This document shows, one piece after another, positions 43,620-55,498 of a stretch of 64,000 nt of DNA. The stretch spans positions 372,001-436,000 of the forward strand of contig NZ_JAATHD010000004.1 in the NCBI RefSeq assembly GCF_011947265.1, in the 5' to 3' direction. A model generated the notes under the pieces. The model searched no databases. It saw nothing but the letters and a program-made list of their open reading frames with translations, and was not told the DNA's origin. The stretch comes from Paenibacillus sp. HB172176 (lineage in GTDB: Bacteria > Bacillota > Bacilli > Paenibacillales > Paenibacillaceae). A program made the translations under genes and the position numbers. Numbering within the stretch: the stretch's first letter is position 1; each line of letters begins with the position of its first letter.

Positions 43620-44774
43620 ATGCTTCAGGGTCAAGATCAGCTGTGGCTGAATGAAGTCGTTGAAAGAGTAAGGACCAAGCTGGATTGGGTAAGCGAGAAG
43701 TCGCGGGAGAAGATTCCGTACACGACGATAGACGGGACGCATGACAACCGGATTGTCGACAATCCGTCAGGCACCGAGACCGACGGCATCAACTGGTGGA
43801 CGAACGGGTTCTGGGGCGGCATGATGTGGCTGATGCATCATGAGACCGGGCAGGAGAAGTACAAGGAGATTGCCGAGTTCTCCGAGAGGGCGCTGGATCG
43901 CTGCTTTGACGAATTCTACGGCTTGCATCATGACGTGGGCTTTATGTGGCTGCCGACGAGCGTGGCCAATTACAAGGTGACGGGTAATGGCGAGTCGCGC
44001 AAAAGAGCGCTGCATGCGGCGAATCTGCTCGCGGGACGCTTCAATCTGGCGGGCGGCTTCATTCGCGCATGGAATGACCTGGAGGGCGAGGATACGCGCG
44101 GCTGGGCGATCATCGACTGCATGTTCAACATTCCGCTGCTCTATTGGGCGACGGAGGAGACCGGTGATCCTCGCTTCAAGCAGATTGCGATGAGGCATGC
44201 GGACACGGCGATCGATGCTTTCGTACGAGGGGACGGCTCGGTGAATCATATCGTTGAATTCGATCCGGTGAACGGCGGCGTGGTGAAGACTTATGGCGGA
44301 CAAGGCTATGAGGAGGGCTCATCGTGGACGAGGGGGCAGACCTGGGCGCTGTACGGCTTCATGATGAGCTATATCCACACCGGCAAGATTGAATACCTCC
44401 ATACGGCCAAGCGAATTGCGCATTATTTTATGGCGAACATTCCCGAGAGCGGCCTTATTCCGATCGATTTCCGCCAGCCGAAGGAGCCGGCGTACGAGGA
44501 TTCGACCGCGGCGGCGATCGCAGCCTGCGGATTGATCGAGATCGCGAAGGCGGTTCAGGCTAATGAGCGGGATGTATATATCCGCGCGGCGGTCAAGCTG
44601 CTGCGGACGCTGGACGAATCGCGCAGCGACTGGACGTCAGCGACCGACTGCCTGCTGCTGAACGGCTCGGCGGCGTATCATAATCCGAACCGTCATACGG
44701 CGATTATTTACGGCGATTATTATTTCATGGAGGCTATCTTCAAGCTGAAGGGCAATGATTTGTATTTGTGGTAG
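43620..44774 (+). CDS. Unsaturated glucuronyl hydrolase, GH88
   Basis: Cytosolic enzyme of 384 residues that hydrolyses the unsaturated uronic acid left by polysaccharide lyases from the non-reducing end. The GH88 catalytic aspartates are Asp105 (HHDVGF) and Asp166 (IIDCMFN), and WWTNGFWGG near 58-66 and SSWTRGQTWALYGF near 237-250 are family hallmarks. There is no signal peptide, so the substrate must be imported, probably by the transporter just upstream. The ribosome binding site is poor (GAAAGTG region), and no clear promoter was found in the repeat-filled gap. The exact polymer (glycosaminoglycan, ulvan, xanthan, gellan) is not decided by sequence. Confidence 0.92.
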   Translation: MLQGQDQLWLNEVVERVRTKLDWVSEKSREKIPYTTIDGTHDNRIVDNPSGTETDGINWWTNGFWGGMMWLMHHETGQEKYKEIAEFSERALDRCFDEFYGLHHDVGFMWLPTSVANYKVTGNGESRKRALHAANLLAGRFNLAGGFIRAWNDLEGEDTRGWAIIDCMFNIPLLYWATEETGDPRFKQIAMRHADTAIDAFVRGDGSVNHIVEFDPVNGGVVKTYGGQGYEEGSSWTRGQTWALYGFMMSYIHTGKIEYLHTAKRIAHYFMANIPESGLIPIDFRQPKEPAYEDSTAAAIAACGLIEIAKAVQANERDVYIRAAVKLLRTLDESRSDWTSATDCLLLNGSAAYHNPNRHTAIIYGDYYFMEAIFKLKGNDLYLW

Positions 44775-44800
44775 ATGGCTGCTGACGGGCGGGCTCAATG

Positions 44801-44822
44801 TAACGAAGACTCATTACGTTAT
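44801..44822 (+). repeat. Single copy of the 23-bp dispersed repeat
   Basis: TAACGAAGACTCATTACG followed by TTAT matches the forward unit of the 43357 element. It lies 26 bp past the GH88 stop. No inverted partner was found within the gap. Confidence 0.65.
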
Positions 44823-44950
44823 TTTCTATAAATGAACGTTAACGTTACCGGAGTTCCAGAACGCGGAGCCTGCCAGTCAGAACTTGTGGGGATATATCCC
44901 ATATTTATTCGCTTTGTGACCGCGAGTTAAGCCGATTAAGAGCAACCTGA

Positions 44951-44991
44951 AGAACCCCTTGCTCATTCGTTTTCGAGCAGGGGGTCTTTAT
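44951..44991 (+). terminator. Rho-independent terminator after the GH88 gene
   Basis: AGAACCCCTTGCTC pairs with GAGCAGGGGGTCTT around a loop of ten bases, with TTTATT following. Confidence 0.75.
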
Positions 44992-44996
44992 TGCCT

Positions 44997-45038
44997 ATTT
45001 AATTTCTACTTGAAATTAAATCGAGGCGATGCTATATT
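44997..45038 (+). promoter_or_regulatory. Promoter of the TctCBA-sulfatase operon with palindromic operator over -35
   Basis: ATTTAATTTC (44997-45006) and GAAATTAAAT (45012-45021) form a perfect 10-bp inverted repeat with a 5-bp centre. TTGAAA (45010-45015), a 17-bp spacer and TATATT (45033-45038) form a strong promoter whose -35 box lies inside the palindrome. Binding there would block RNA polymerase. The ROK protein at the operon's end is the likely ligand-responsive repressor; A/T-rich palindromes of this kind are known for ROK regulators such as NagC. Confidence 0.75.
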
Positions 45039-45080
45039 AGTATCAAATCCAGTTGTACAGAAGAAGGGATGGTCAATCAA

Positions 45081-46097
45081 ATGAATAGCTTTGGAATCAA
45101 GAAGATCAGTTTTATCTCTATGTTAATTGTAATCGCTTTCTCTCTTGCCGCATGCGGCTCTAACGGAGACGGCGGCAATCAAAAGGACAACGGCGGATCC
45201 AATCAGGCTGCCGCAGCCAGTTTCCCCGAGAAAGAAGTAAAGATGGTTGTTGCGTTCGGAGCGGGCGGAACGCTTGATTTGGCTCCTCGCGCCATGGCGG
45301 AAAGCTTCAAGGAAATTACAGGGCAATCGCTTGTCATCGAGAATCATTCGGGTGGAGCGGGCATTCCGGGAACCATGGATTTGGTGAACGCGGAGCCTGA
45401 CGGTTACACGATCAGCATGATTCCAAGCGGACAGCTAAGTCTTCGCCCTGCTTTGCAGCCGGTTGATTACAGCTTTCCGGATGATTTCACGCCTATCGTC
45501 GGAGTTGGCGATTTTGAAATCGTATTCGCGGCTCTAAGCGACGCTCCTTATAACAATATGACCGAATTGGTGGACTATTATAAGGACAAAAACGAAGAAG
45601 TAAAGATCAGTACCTCCGGCGTCAACACGTACAGTCATCTGCTGGCGGCGATGCTGTCCAAGGAGACGGGAGCAGGCATTCGACATTTGCCGTTCGAGGG
45701 CAATGCGGAGGCGGTTACGGCGTTGCTCGGCAAGCATACCGATATTGTCATCGTGAATCTTTCGAACGTGGCGGAGCAAATTAAAGCGGGAACGGTGAAG
45801 GTGCTCGGCGTGCCCGCGAAGGAACGTTATTCGAACTTTCCGGATGCGCCTACGCTTAAGGAGCAAGGAATCAATGTTGTGGGCGGCGCGACGTTTGCCA
45901 TCTACGGACCTGCCGGCATGCCCGAGGACGTGGTGCAGAAGCTCCATGATGTTTTCCTGCAAACAATGGAATCCAAGCCATTTCAGGAGTTCGCGACTAA
46001 CACCAGTCTGCTTCTTACCAAGACCGAGCCGGAGAATTTGATACAAGAAATTTCCGAGGACCGCGATAATATCGAAGCCGTGAAGGAAAATCTGTAA
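45081..46097 (+). CDS. Tripartite tricarboxylate transporter binding lipoprotein, TctC/Bug family
   Basis: Extracellular receptor of a TTT-type secondary importer. From ATG 45081 the 338-residue protein has a lipoprotein signal ending in LAAC, an Asn/Gly tether and a Bug-type domain. Bug loop features are VVAFGAGGTLDLAPRAMAE near the start of the fold and TVKVLGVPAKERYSNFPDAPTLKEQG. An in-frame ATG at 45069 is possible but sits directly on the AAGAAGGG site. First gene of a five-gene operon under the palindromic operator. TctC proteins bind carboxylated small molecules such as citrate. Confidence 0.9.
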   Translation: MNSFGIKKISFISMLIVIAFSLAACGSNGDGGNQKDNGGSNQAAAASFPEKEVKMVVAFGAGGTLDLAPRAMAESFKEITGQSLVIENHSGGAGIPGTMDLVNAEPDGYTISMIPSGQLSLRPALQPVDYSFPDDFTPIVGVGDFEIVFAALSDAPYNNMTELVDYYKDKNEEVKISTSGVNTYSHLLAAMLSKETGAGIRHLPFEGNAEAVTALLGKHTDIVIVNLSNVAEQIKAGTVKVLGVPAKERYSNFPDAPTLKEQGINVVGGATFAIYGPAGMPEDVVQKLHDVFLQTMESKPFQEFATNTSLLLTKTEPENLIQEISEDRDNIEAVKENL

Positions 46098-46132
46098 CAG
46101 AAATATATTTCCCACAAGATAGGGTGAATCAA

Positions 46133-46621
46133 TTGAACATCAATAGAAGTCGTGATTTCATCGAATTCATCGTACTGCTTGCGTTAGGAATTGGGCTGCT
46201 CCTGCTTATTCCGCATCAGATCGATGCGAAATCCGCTGGATTAGGCATGGGCGCCTCTACAGATCCGCAGCTGTTTCCCAAGCTAATTGCCTGGGCATTC
46301 ATTGTCATCGCCGCGATTCGATTCGCAATGGCATTGCTTGCCAAAGGAAAGAGCGTGCAAAGCGAGAAAACGGAGGCTTCATCGCCCTCGCAACGCCAAG
46401 TTCTGCTTGGAATCGCCTTGCTGATCGGCTATGCGATTCTGATGGGGATTGTCGGATTTGTGATATCCACCATTTTGGCGATTTTGGGCATGATTTATTT
46501 GCTGGGAAAGCTGAACGGGCTCAAAGCTGTCGCTTTTTCCGTTGTCGTTGCTTTGCTGTTATGGGCAGGGTTCCATGAGCTGCTTCATGTTCCGTTGCCG
46601 GAAGGCTTCATTGGCATATAG
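46133..46621 (+). CDS. TctB-type small membrane subunit of TTT transporter
   Basis: A 162-residue membrane protein with four hydrophobic segments and the GAST-DPQLFPKLIAW motif of TctB family near residue 40-55. It is the small, poorly conserved component between receptor and large permease. TTG 46133 has AGGGTGA a few bases upstream; GTG 46124 is in frame but lacks a site. It begins 35 bp after tctC. Confidence 0.85.
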   Translation: MNINRSRDFIEFIVLLALGIGLLLLIPHQIDAKSAGLGMGASTDPQLFPKLIAWAFIVIAAIRFAMALLAKGKSVQSEKTEASSPSQRQVLLGIALLIGYAILMGIVGFVISTILAILGMIYLLGKLNGLKAVAFSVVVALLLWAGFHELLHVPLPEGFIGI

Positions 46622-46658
46622 GAACGAGCATGAGCAGCTTTAGAAAGGAGTGGAGCCA

Positions 46659-48164
46659 ATGGGTTTAGATTTTATTCAAGCATTGCCGTTATTATTTCAT
46701 CCGAGCGTGCTCCTCTTTATGTGCATCGGGGTATTGGCGGGGATGATCATCGGCGCTTTGCCCGGTCTGACCGATCCGATGGCGCTGGGGCTCGCAATTC
46801 CGTTCACCTTCAGCATGGAGCCCGTTCAAGCGATCCTGTTCTTGCTCGGCATCCATTTCGGGGCGGTATACGGAGGTTCGATTACCGCAATTCTGATTAA
46901 CACGCCGGGAACGCCCGCAGGAGCCGCGGCAGCCTTGGACGGTTATCCTTTGACGCTTCAAGGACAATCCCGCAAAGCGCTTCAAATGTCCGCGATATCC
47001 GCGTTTATCGGCGCATTGATATCGGTTGCGGCCTTAATGATTTTCGCGCCGCTGCTTTCGAAGGCTGCGCTGAAGTTCGGACCGTCCGAGTATTTCGCGC
47101 TGGGCTTGTTCGGCTTGTCCGTTGTCGCCGGCGTTGCCGGCAGGTCGTTATCCAAGGCGTTAATTGCCGCTTCTCTGGGCATCTTCGTTTCTTTCATTGG
47201 AACGGATCCGATCGTCGGCACGCAGCGCTTTACTTTTGGAAGCGCGCACTTGACGGATGGTCTTGATCTTGTTCCCGTTCTGATCGGCTTGTTCGCCATT
47301 CCCGAGATCCTGACCCAACTGCTGCCCGGGGGAGCCGTTGCGAAGGACAAGGATAATTCCAGTCATGTGCTGACAGGAATGGCGCTGACCTTCGCGGATT
47401 TGAAGCGCTCCCTGAAAACCATTATAAAGGGAAGCGGAATCGGCGTCCTGATCGGAGCTTTGCCAGGAACGGGAGCGGTCATTTCCTCCTTCTTCAGCTA
47501 TAACGAAGCGGTGCGTTCCTCGAAGACTCCGGAGAAATACGGGAAAGGTGAGCTTGACGGAGTGGCGGCTGCCGAATCGGGCTCGGTCAGCACGGAATCA
47601 TCGGCATTAATTCCTCTGCTTACCTTCGGCATTCCCGGAGATGTTTCGACCGCGATTTTGCTAGGAGCGTTCATTCTGCATGGCGTGCATGTCGGACCGC
47701 AATTGTTCCAAACCTCGGGCGACATTGTCGGAGCGATCTTCCTTGGCATCATTTTGCTCGAAGCCCTGGTATTTTTGTCGGGCTGGTATGGATCGTCGCT
47801 CGTGTCCAAGCTTGTTCGCATTCCCAAGACGTATCTGTTCTCTGTCATAACGGTACTTGTCGTGACGGGCTCATACGCTTTGACGAACGATATGTTCAAC
47901 GTCTGGGTTACTTTAATTTTCGGAATTTTGGGTTATGCGATGAGAAGACTGGATTATCCGGTTGTTCCCTTATTGCTTGGCATCATTCTGGGCCCCATCA
48001 TCGAGAAGAACTTTCTGCTCGCGATGGCGTCATCGGGAGGAGACTTAGCTTCCTTTCTCATTCAACCATTGACAGCAGGAATTCTCATTCTGGCCGCATT
48101 ATCGATGGTGTTCACCCTTCGTATGCATCGGAATGTACAGAGAAGATTGAATAAAGAGGAGTAG
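46659..48164 (+). CDS. TctA-type large permease of TTT transporter
   Basis: Transport subunit of 501 residues with about eleven or twelve hydrophobic segments. TctA hallmarks: GMIIGALPGLTDPMALGLAIPFTF split over residues 25-50, YGGSITAILINTPGTPAGAA near 75-94, and a second inverted-repeat half with LIGALPGTGAVISSFFSYNEA near 270-290. ATG 46659 has AAGGAG at good spacing; GTG 46650 is an alternative. The sulfatase gene begins six bases after its stop. Tct systems are common in Proteobacteria but less so in Paenibacillus. Confidence 0.93.
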   Translation: MGLDFIQALPLLFHPSVLLFMCIGVLAGMIIGALPGLTDPMALGLAIPFTFSMEPVQAILFLLGIHFGAVYGGSITAILINTPGTPAGAAAALDGYPLTLQGQSRKALQMSAISAFIGALISVAALMIFAPLLSKAALKFGPSEYFALGLFGLSVVAGVAGRSLSKALIAASLGIFVSFIGTDPIVGTQRFTFGSAHLTDGLDLVPVLIGLFAIPEILTQLLPGGAVAKDKDNSSHVLTGMALTFADLKRSLKTIIKGSGIGVLIGALPGTGAVISSFFSYNEAVRSSKTPEKYGKGELDGVAAAESGSVSTESSALIPLLTFGIPGDVSTAILLGAFILHGVHVGPQLFQTSGDIVGAIFLGIILLEALVFLSGWYGSSLVSKLVRIPKTYLFSVITVLVVTGSYALTNDMFNVWVTLIFGILGYAMRRLDYPVVPLLLGIILGPIIEKNFLLAMASSGGDLASFLIQPLTAGILILAALSMVFTLRMHRNVQRRLNKEE

Positions 48165-48170
48165 GTTGCA

Positions 48171-49475
48171 ATGAAGAAACCTAATTTCATCATCGTTTAT
48201 TGCGATGATTTGGGCTATGGCGATCTGGGCTGCTACGGCTCTGAAACGGCAAAAACGCCCAATTTGGACATGCTGGCGGAGGAAGGCATCCGATTCACGC
48301 ATTGGTATTCGAATTCGCCGGTATGCTCGCCGTCGAGAGCGTCGTTGCTCACGGGCTGTTATCCGGCCAGAACGGGAGTCGATCAGATCATAGCCGGCAA
48401 TCGCGGCGCGGCGGGCCTGACGAAGCGGCATCGGACGCTTGCGGCAAGATTGCAATCGAATGGCTATCGCACAGCCTTGTTCGGGAAATGGCATCTGGGT
48501 TCGCAAGCGGAGAATCTCCCGAATGCTCATGGCTTCGATGAGTTTCTCGGCTTTCATTCCGGAGTCATCGATTATTATTCGCATATCAACTATTGGATTC
48601 AACGCAAGGGGATGGATCCTGTACACGATCTGTGGAACAACGGCAAGGAAATGTGGAGCAATGGGCGTTATATGACGAATTTGATTACGGACAATGCCTG
48701 CGATTATATTCGCAGTCAAGCCGATGATCCGTTCTTCCTCTATGTCGCGTATAACGCGCCGCACTTCCCGATGCATGCGCCGAAGGAATATCTGGACCGC
48801 TTTCCGGATCTGCCGCCTGATCGCCGCATCATGGCAGCCATGATTGCGGCGGTCGACGACGGAGTCGGCAGCATTATTGAAACGCTGAAAGCATCGGGGA
48901 AATATGAGGACACGGTCATTTTCTTCTCCAGCGACAACGGCCCCTCGACCGAAGCGAGAAATTGGCTGGACGGCAAAGAGGATTTGTATTATGGTGGAAG
49001 CGCAGGCAAATTGACCGGCCATAAAGCGAGCTTGTTCGAGGGAGGCATTCGGGAACCTGCCATTATGTCGTATCCGAATCATATCGCGGGCGGTCAAGTG
49101 AGCGATAAAATCGGGGTTATGATGGATATCGTGCCGACCTTCATGGAGTGGGCGGGGGCTCCTCTCGCACATGAGAGCGAGGTTGACGGAAGAAGCGTCG
49201 CCGCCATGGCTGCCGTTGATGCGGACAGTCCCCATGATAAGGTATACTGGGAATACGATGGTCAATTGGCCGTCCGTCAAGGGAAATGGAAGCTTGTGCT
49301 GAACGGGAAGCTCGATTTCGATCGAACCGCCAAAGCCTCCGTCCATCTGTCGGACATAGAGCTCGACCCCGGCGAGAAAGTGAATCTGGCCGAGCGGAAC
49401 CCCGAGCTTACGCTTCAAATGGCGAATGACGTGAAAGCCTGGTATGAGGAAATGACAGCAGCCCAAACGAAATAA
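48171..49475 (+). CDS. Cytosolic type I sulfatase (formylglycine Cys-type)
   Basis: Hydrolyses sulfate esters. The 434-residue alkaline-phosphatase-fold enzyme has Asp12 and Asp13 for calcium (YCDDLGYGD), the formylglycine signature with Cys52 (CSPSRASLLTG) and GKWHLG near residues 108-113. SSDNGPST near 248-255 gives the remaining metal ligands. There is no signal peptide, so it acts on an imported sulfated compound. Its gene is locked between a TTT transporter and a ROK regulator in one operon. No maturase (FGE or anSME) is in the window and one must be encoded elsewhere. The cognate sugar or acid cannot be named. Confidence 0.93.
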   Translation: MKKPNFIIVYCDDLGYGDLGCYGSETAKTPNLDMLAEEGIRFTHWYSNSPVCSPSRASLLTGCYPARTGVDQIIAGNRGAAGLTKRHRTLAARLQSNGYRTALFGKWHLGSQAENLPNAHGFDEFLGFHSGVIDYYSHINYWIQRKGMDPVHDLWNNGKEMWSNGRYMTNLITDNACDYIRSQADDPFFLYVAYNAPHFPMHAPKEYLDRFPDLPPDRRIMAAMIAAVDDGVGSIIETLKASGKYEDTVIFFSSDNGPSTEARNWLDGKEDLYYGGSAGKLTGHKASLFEGGIREPAIMSYPNHIAGGQVSDKIGVMMDIVPTFMEWAGAPLAHESEVDGRSVAAMAAVDADSPHDKVYWEYDGQLAVRQGKWKLVLNGKLDFDRTAKASVHLSDIELDPGEKVNLAERNPELTLQMANDVKAWYEEMTAAQTK

Positions 49476-49488
49476 AGGGAGATACCGG

Positions 49489-50700
49489 ATGAATATATTT
49501 TCACTTATACAAGAAATCAATCATAAGCGAATTATCAAAATCATTCGGGAGCAAGGTCCAATCTCCAGAGTCGATATTTCCGAGCTGACAGGCATAACAA
49601 GACCGACTGTGACCCGAATTACGGATGCGTTAATCAAGGAAAATCTCATTCAGGAATGCGGCTCCGTGCATTCTGCGCGGGGAAGAAGGCCGGTTTTGCT
49701 CCGGTTCAACGCAACGACTTTCTATTCCGTCGGCATTCACCTGGGTCGGCCCTCTATACAGGTTGCTCTGACGGATTTGAACGGGAATATCATCTCATTG
49801 AAGATGAAGACTGTTTCCAATACGGAAGACTTCGATTATATTATAAATTCCGTTAAGCGCATGATAGCGGATGTTATTCAGGAGAGCGGGATAGACCCCG
49901 CTCTCCTGCTTGGCATAGGCGTGGGCGTGCCGGGTCCGGTTAACGAGACGAAAGACGGGCTTATTTCCCCGCCGAACTTCTACAATCGGAACAATATTCC
50001 GCTTAGGGCTATGCTGCAAGAGAGCTACGATCTGCCCGTTATTATAGATCGCATGGCGAATGTGGCGGCGATAGCCGAGAAATGGTTCGGGAAAGGCGTG
50101 GGCTACAACAATTTCGTCTATATCATGGCCGACGTCGGGATAGGGAGCGGCATTATTATTAATGGAAATCTCTATCGGGGCGTGAACGGAGAGGCGGGAG
50201 ATATCGGCCATACGACGGTCGATCTGCATGGGGAACTCTGCGCGTGCGGCAAATACGGCTGCTTGGAAACGGTGGTCTCCATTCCCAGGATTGTCAGGGA
50301 GGTCAAACGAAAACTAGGCAATGACGACCAGGACTCCGACAAACAGCTAAACTTGCAGAAGAATGTGCTCGACGAGCTGACGTTCGAGAATATCATGCTT
50401 GCCTTGAATCAAGGATCGGATGCGATCAAGGAAGTTATGCAGGATGTCGGCGAAAATCTCGGTATCGGCGCCGCGAACATGATCGAGTTTCTTGATCCCG
50501 AAATTATCATTGTCGGAGGAAGACTAGGCATGTCTTCTCCCATCTTGATCGATTCCGCGCAAAATCGCATTCGCTCCTATGTACTCGGACGAAGCGGCAG
50601 GGAGACGCCGGTCGTATCCTCCGAGCTGAACAATGCCGTTGTGCTTGGCGCGGCGGCTTTGGTTATTGACGACACCTTTTCCTTTTTTACCGTCTTTTGA
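49489..50700 (+). CDS. ROK-family transcriptional regulator (XylR/NagC-type)
   Basis: Predicted repressor of the operon in which it is the last gene. The 403 residues begin with a winged helix-turn-helix (about 12-60, ISRVDISELTGITRPTVTRI). The ROK fold follows, with a VGVPGPV motif near 143-149 and the zinc motif GHTTVDLHGELCACGKYGC near 244-262. ROK regulators bind sugars or sugar phosphates, which argues that the operon's substrate is sugar-like, not citrate (inference). ATG 49489 has GGGAGA upstream. Converges with the AraC gene, with only 15 bp and a small GCGTG/CACGC hairpin between. Confidence 0.92.
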   Translation: MNIFSLIQEINHKRIIKIIREQGPISRVDISELTGITRPTVTRITDALIKENLIQECGSVHSARGRRPVLLRFNATTFYSVGIHLGRPSIQVALTDLNGNIISLKMKTVSNTEDFDYIINSVKRMIADVIQESGIDPALLLGIGVGVPGPVNETKDGLISPPNFYNRNNIPLRAMLQESYDLPVIIDRMANVAAIAEKWFGKGVGYNNFVYIMADVGIGSGIIINGNLYRGVNGEAGDIGHTTVDLHGELCACGKYGCLETVVSIPRIVREVKRKLGNDDQDSDKQLNLQKNVLDELTFENIMLALNQGSDAIKEVMQDVGENLGIGAANMIEFLDPEIIIVGGRLGMSSPILIDSAQNRIRSYVLGRSGRETPVVSSELNNAVVLGAAALVIDDTFSFFTVF

Positions 50701-50715
50701 GCGTGCATACACGCC

Positions 50716-51540
50716 CTAGAAGGATTTCTTGAACGCATTCGGGCTAGTGCCGGTCTGCGCTTTGAATACAGCGTTGAAATAGCTGGAATTGTCAAAGCCG
50801 ATCTCTCTCGCGATTTCGTTAATCTTCATATCCGGATGCTTCAGGATGAGCTCCTTGCTCTTGTTGATTCGGATTCTGTTCACGTAGGCAATGGGTCTAA
50901 GCTGGAAGCTGCGCTTGAAGAGCAGGCAGAGATGCTGAGGCGTCACATGAATAAGCCTCGCCAGCTCGCTCAGCTTCAGGTTGTTCTTGTAATGCTCCTC
51001 GATATAGCTCAGCACGGGCTGAAGTCTCTCGCTGAGCTGCAGAGAGGAAGTACCGGTGCCGTCTTCCGCGAGCTGCTGCCGCAGATCGAGCAGCATGCCG
51101 TACAACAGCTTGGAGCACTGGGTTCCGTGACCGGCCTTTCTCTGTCTGCCGAGGTCGAACAAGGTGCGGACAGACAGCAGCAAAGCCTCGTTTTGCTCCG
51201 CCTGATAGACGCCCGCCTTCGGCAAGCCGCTGAGCCGCAGCAGCGTCTCCGCGTAATGTCCCTCGAATGTCAGCCATAAGACCTCCCATGGTTCTTTGAC
51301 CGCATAGTAGGTATGCTCGATATGCGGCGGCAGATAGAAGAAGTCGCCTCCCCGGACGCGTCTCTCGGCGCCGTCGACCTCCAGAATGCCCTCGCCCCTC
51401 AGCGCGAACGATAATTGATGCTCGTGAAAGCCCTCCGCCCGATAGGTCCTCTCCTGGCTGCTCCAATGTCCGATTCCCGTCAGATAGATGGGAAGCTGAA
51501 GCTCTGATGCGGTCGGCGTCATATAATGAAGTTCATGCAT
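50716..51540 (-). CDS. AraC-family transcriptional regulator, divergent from lacZ
   Basis: Predicted regulator of the beta-galactosidase gene it diverges from. The 274 residues carry an N-terminal cupin (about 20-100, HEHQLSFALRGEGILEV and GGDFFYLPPHIEHTYY). The double AraC helix-turn-helix is at about 175-272 (LSELARLIHVTPQHLCLLFKR and INEIAREIGFDNSSYFNAVFKAQ). Start ATG 51540 follows GGAAAGGAGAC on the minus strand. The 433-bp divergent gap holds repeats and both promoters. Confidence 0.92.
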   Translation of the reverse strand: MHELHYMTPTASELQLPIYLTGIGHWSSQERTYRAEGFHEHQLSFALRGEGILEVDGAERRVRGGDFFYLPPHIEHTYYAVKEPWEVLWLTFEGHYAETLLRLSGLPKAGVYQAEQNEALLLSVRTLFDLGRQRKAGHGTQCSKLLYGMLLDLRQQLAEDGTGTSSLQLSERLQPVLSYIEEHYKNNLKLSELARLIHVTPQHLCLLFKRSFQLRPIAYVNRIRINKSKELILKHPDMKINEIAREIGFDNSSYFNAVFKAQTGTSPNAFKKSF

Positions 51541-51611
51541 ACGAGACAGTCTCCTTTCCCTGGAATCTAAGGAAGCTTTATTTTGTAGCTGTTTAATGCT
51601 GCACTTATTAA

Positions 51612-51849
51612 TCTAACGAAGATCTATAGCCTGTCGACTAACGGTGGACTGGCCTGCAATGCTGATTACCAGCGCTGCCGCCTTGGAAGTCGCCCCTCCA
51701 GGCGCTCTAACGTTGATTGCCAGCGCTGCCGCTTCAAAAGCGGTACCGGCTGAAGTTAATGAATGACATTTTCGGATGAAATAGCGTTGTGAATCTTCAT
51801 TAGATTTCAGGAATAGATAATTTTGAGAAGATAACGTTATATTCGTTAA
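51612..51849. repeat. Dispersed 23-bp repeat element, partial set, between AraC and lacZ
   Basis: A forward unit TCTAACGAAGATCTATAG (51612-51629) is followed by inverted units at 51781-51804 (ATAGCGTTGTGAATCTTC then ATTAGA) and 51831-51849 (ATAACGTTATATTCGTTAA). A second forward unit seen at the other two loci is replaced here by the GC-rich 51-bp tandem copy at 51661. The gap is otherwise gene-free. Confidence 0.65.
51661..51732. repeat. Two GC-rich hairpin units with 51-bp spacing
   Basis: GATTACCAGCGCTGCCGC (51664-51681) and GATTGCCAGCGCTGCCGC (51715-51732) are near-identical and start exactly 51 bp apart. Each can form a GCTG/CAGC-type stem with a five-base loop, like the units at 34296-34401. 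Confidence 0.65.
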
Positions 51850-51970
51850 AGACCAATCGTATATTCAAATTTTGATAGAATTCAAGAATTTCCTTTATCG
51901 TTATTCATGCGGCGCGGCATTATAATATGAATATTGTAATGCTTTCAATTCATGAGGAAAAGAGGTTTGA

Positions 51971-55105
<3,135 letters not shown>

Positions 55106-55187
55106 GCTTGAAATAGACCTCGAAAATCGGCTTTGACGGAAACAGGCGTGGAAATCGATGAAGCGACCGGTGTGGAAACAGGCAGGC

Positions 55188-55374
55188 GCTAACGAAACTT
55201 GATAACGTTAAGAGGATAAAAAAGCATCCTAAACAAATCTAACGAAGATTTATCGTCTTATTTCATGGTTTCGGGCAGCAATCATGCTCGTTTTGATGAT
55301 TTAACGATACTAATCTTCGTTAGATTCACGTAGGCCTGAGATTCAGGCGTTTAACGATATGAGTCTTCATTAGA
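55188..55374. repeat. Nested inverted-repeat element (two direct, two inverted 23-bp units)
   Basis: Forward units at 55188-55212 (GCTAACGAAACTTGATAACG and TTAAG) and 55238-55260 (TCTAACGAAGATTTATCG) face inverted units at 55301-55324 (TTAACGATACTAATCTTCG then TTAGA) and 55351-55374 (TTAACGATATGAGTCTTC then ATTAGA). Layout and length match the 43357 element. It fills most of the 393-bp gap between lacZ and the ABC transporter gene. Confidence 0.8.
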
Positions 55375-55411
55375 ATTCCATGGTCGGAGAGAATTAAATG
55401 CCATAAGTCCT

Positions 55412-55442
55412 TTGACTTTTTACTATGAAAATCAAGTATAAT
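55412..55442 (+). promoter_or_regulatory. Possible promoter of the ABC exporter gene
   Basis: TTGACT (55412-55417) and TATAAT (55437-55442) are separated by 19 bp, wider than ideal. The -10 lies 57 bp before the start codon. Confidence 0.5.
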
Positions 55443-55498
55443 GAGAAGATCGCTGTTTGGATTCCTTATTTCTTGAGAGTCAGTCAAAGGAGAATTCG

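Noticed and set aside
50701-50715. GCGTG/CACGC hairpin between ROK and AraC genes as a terminator
   Set aside because: Five-base stem without a T-run on either side; too weak to call.
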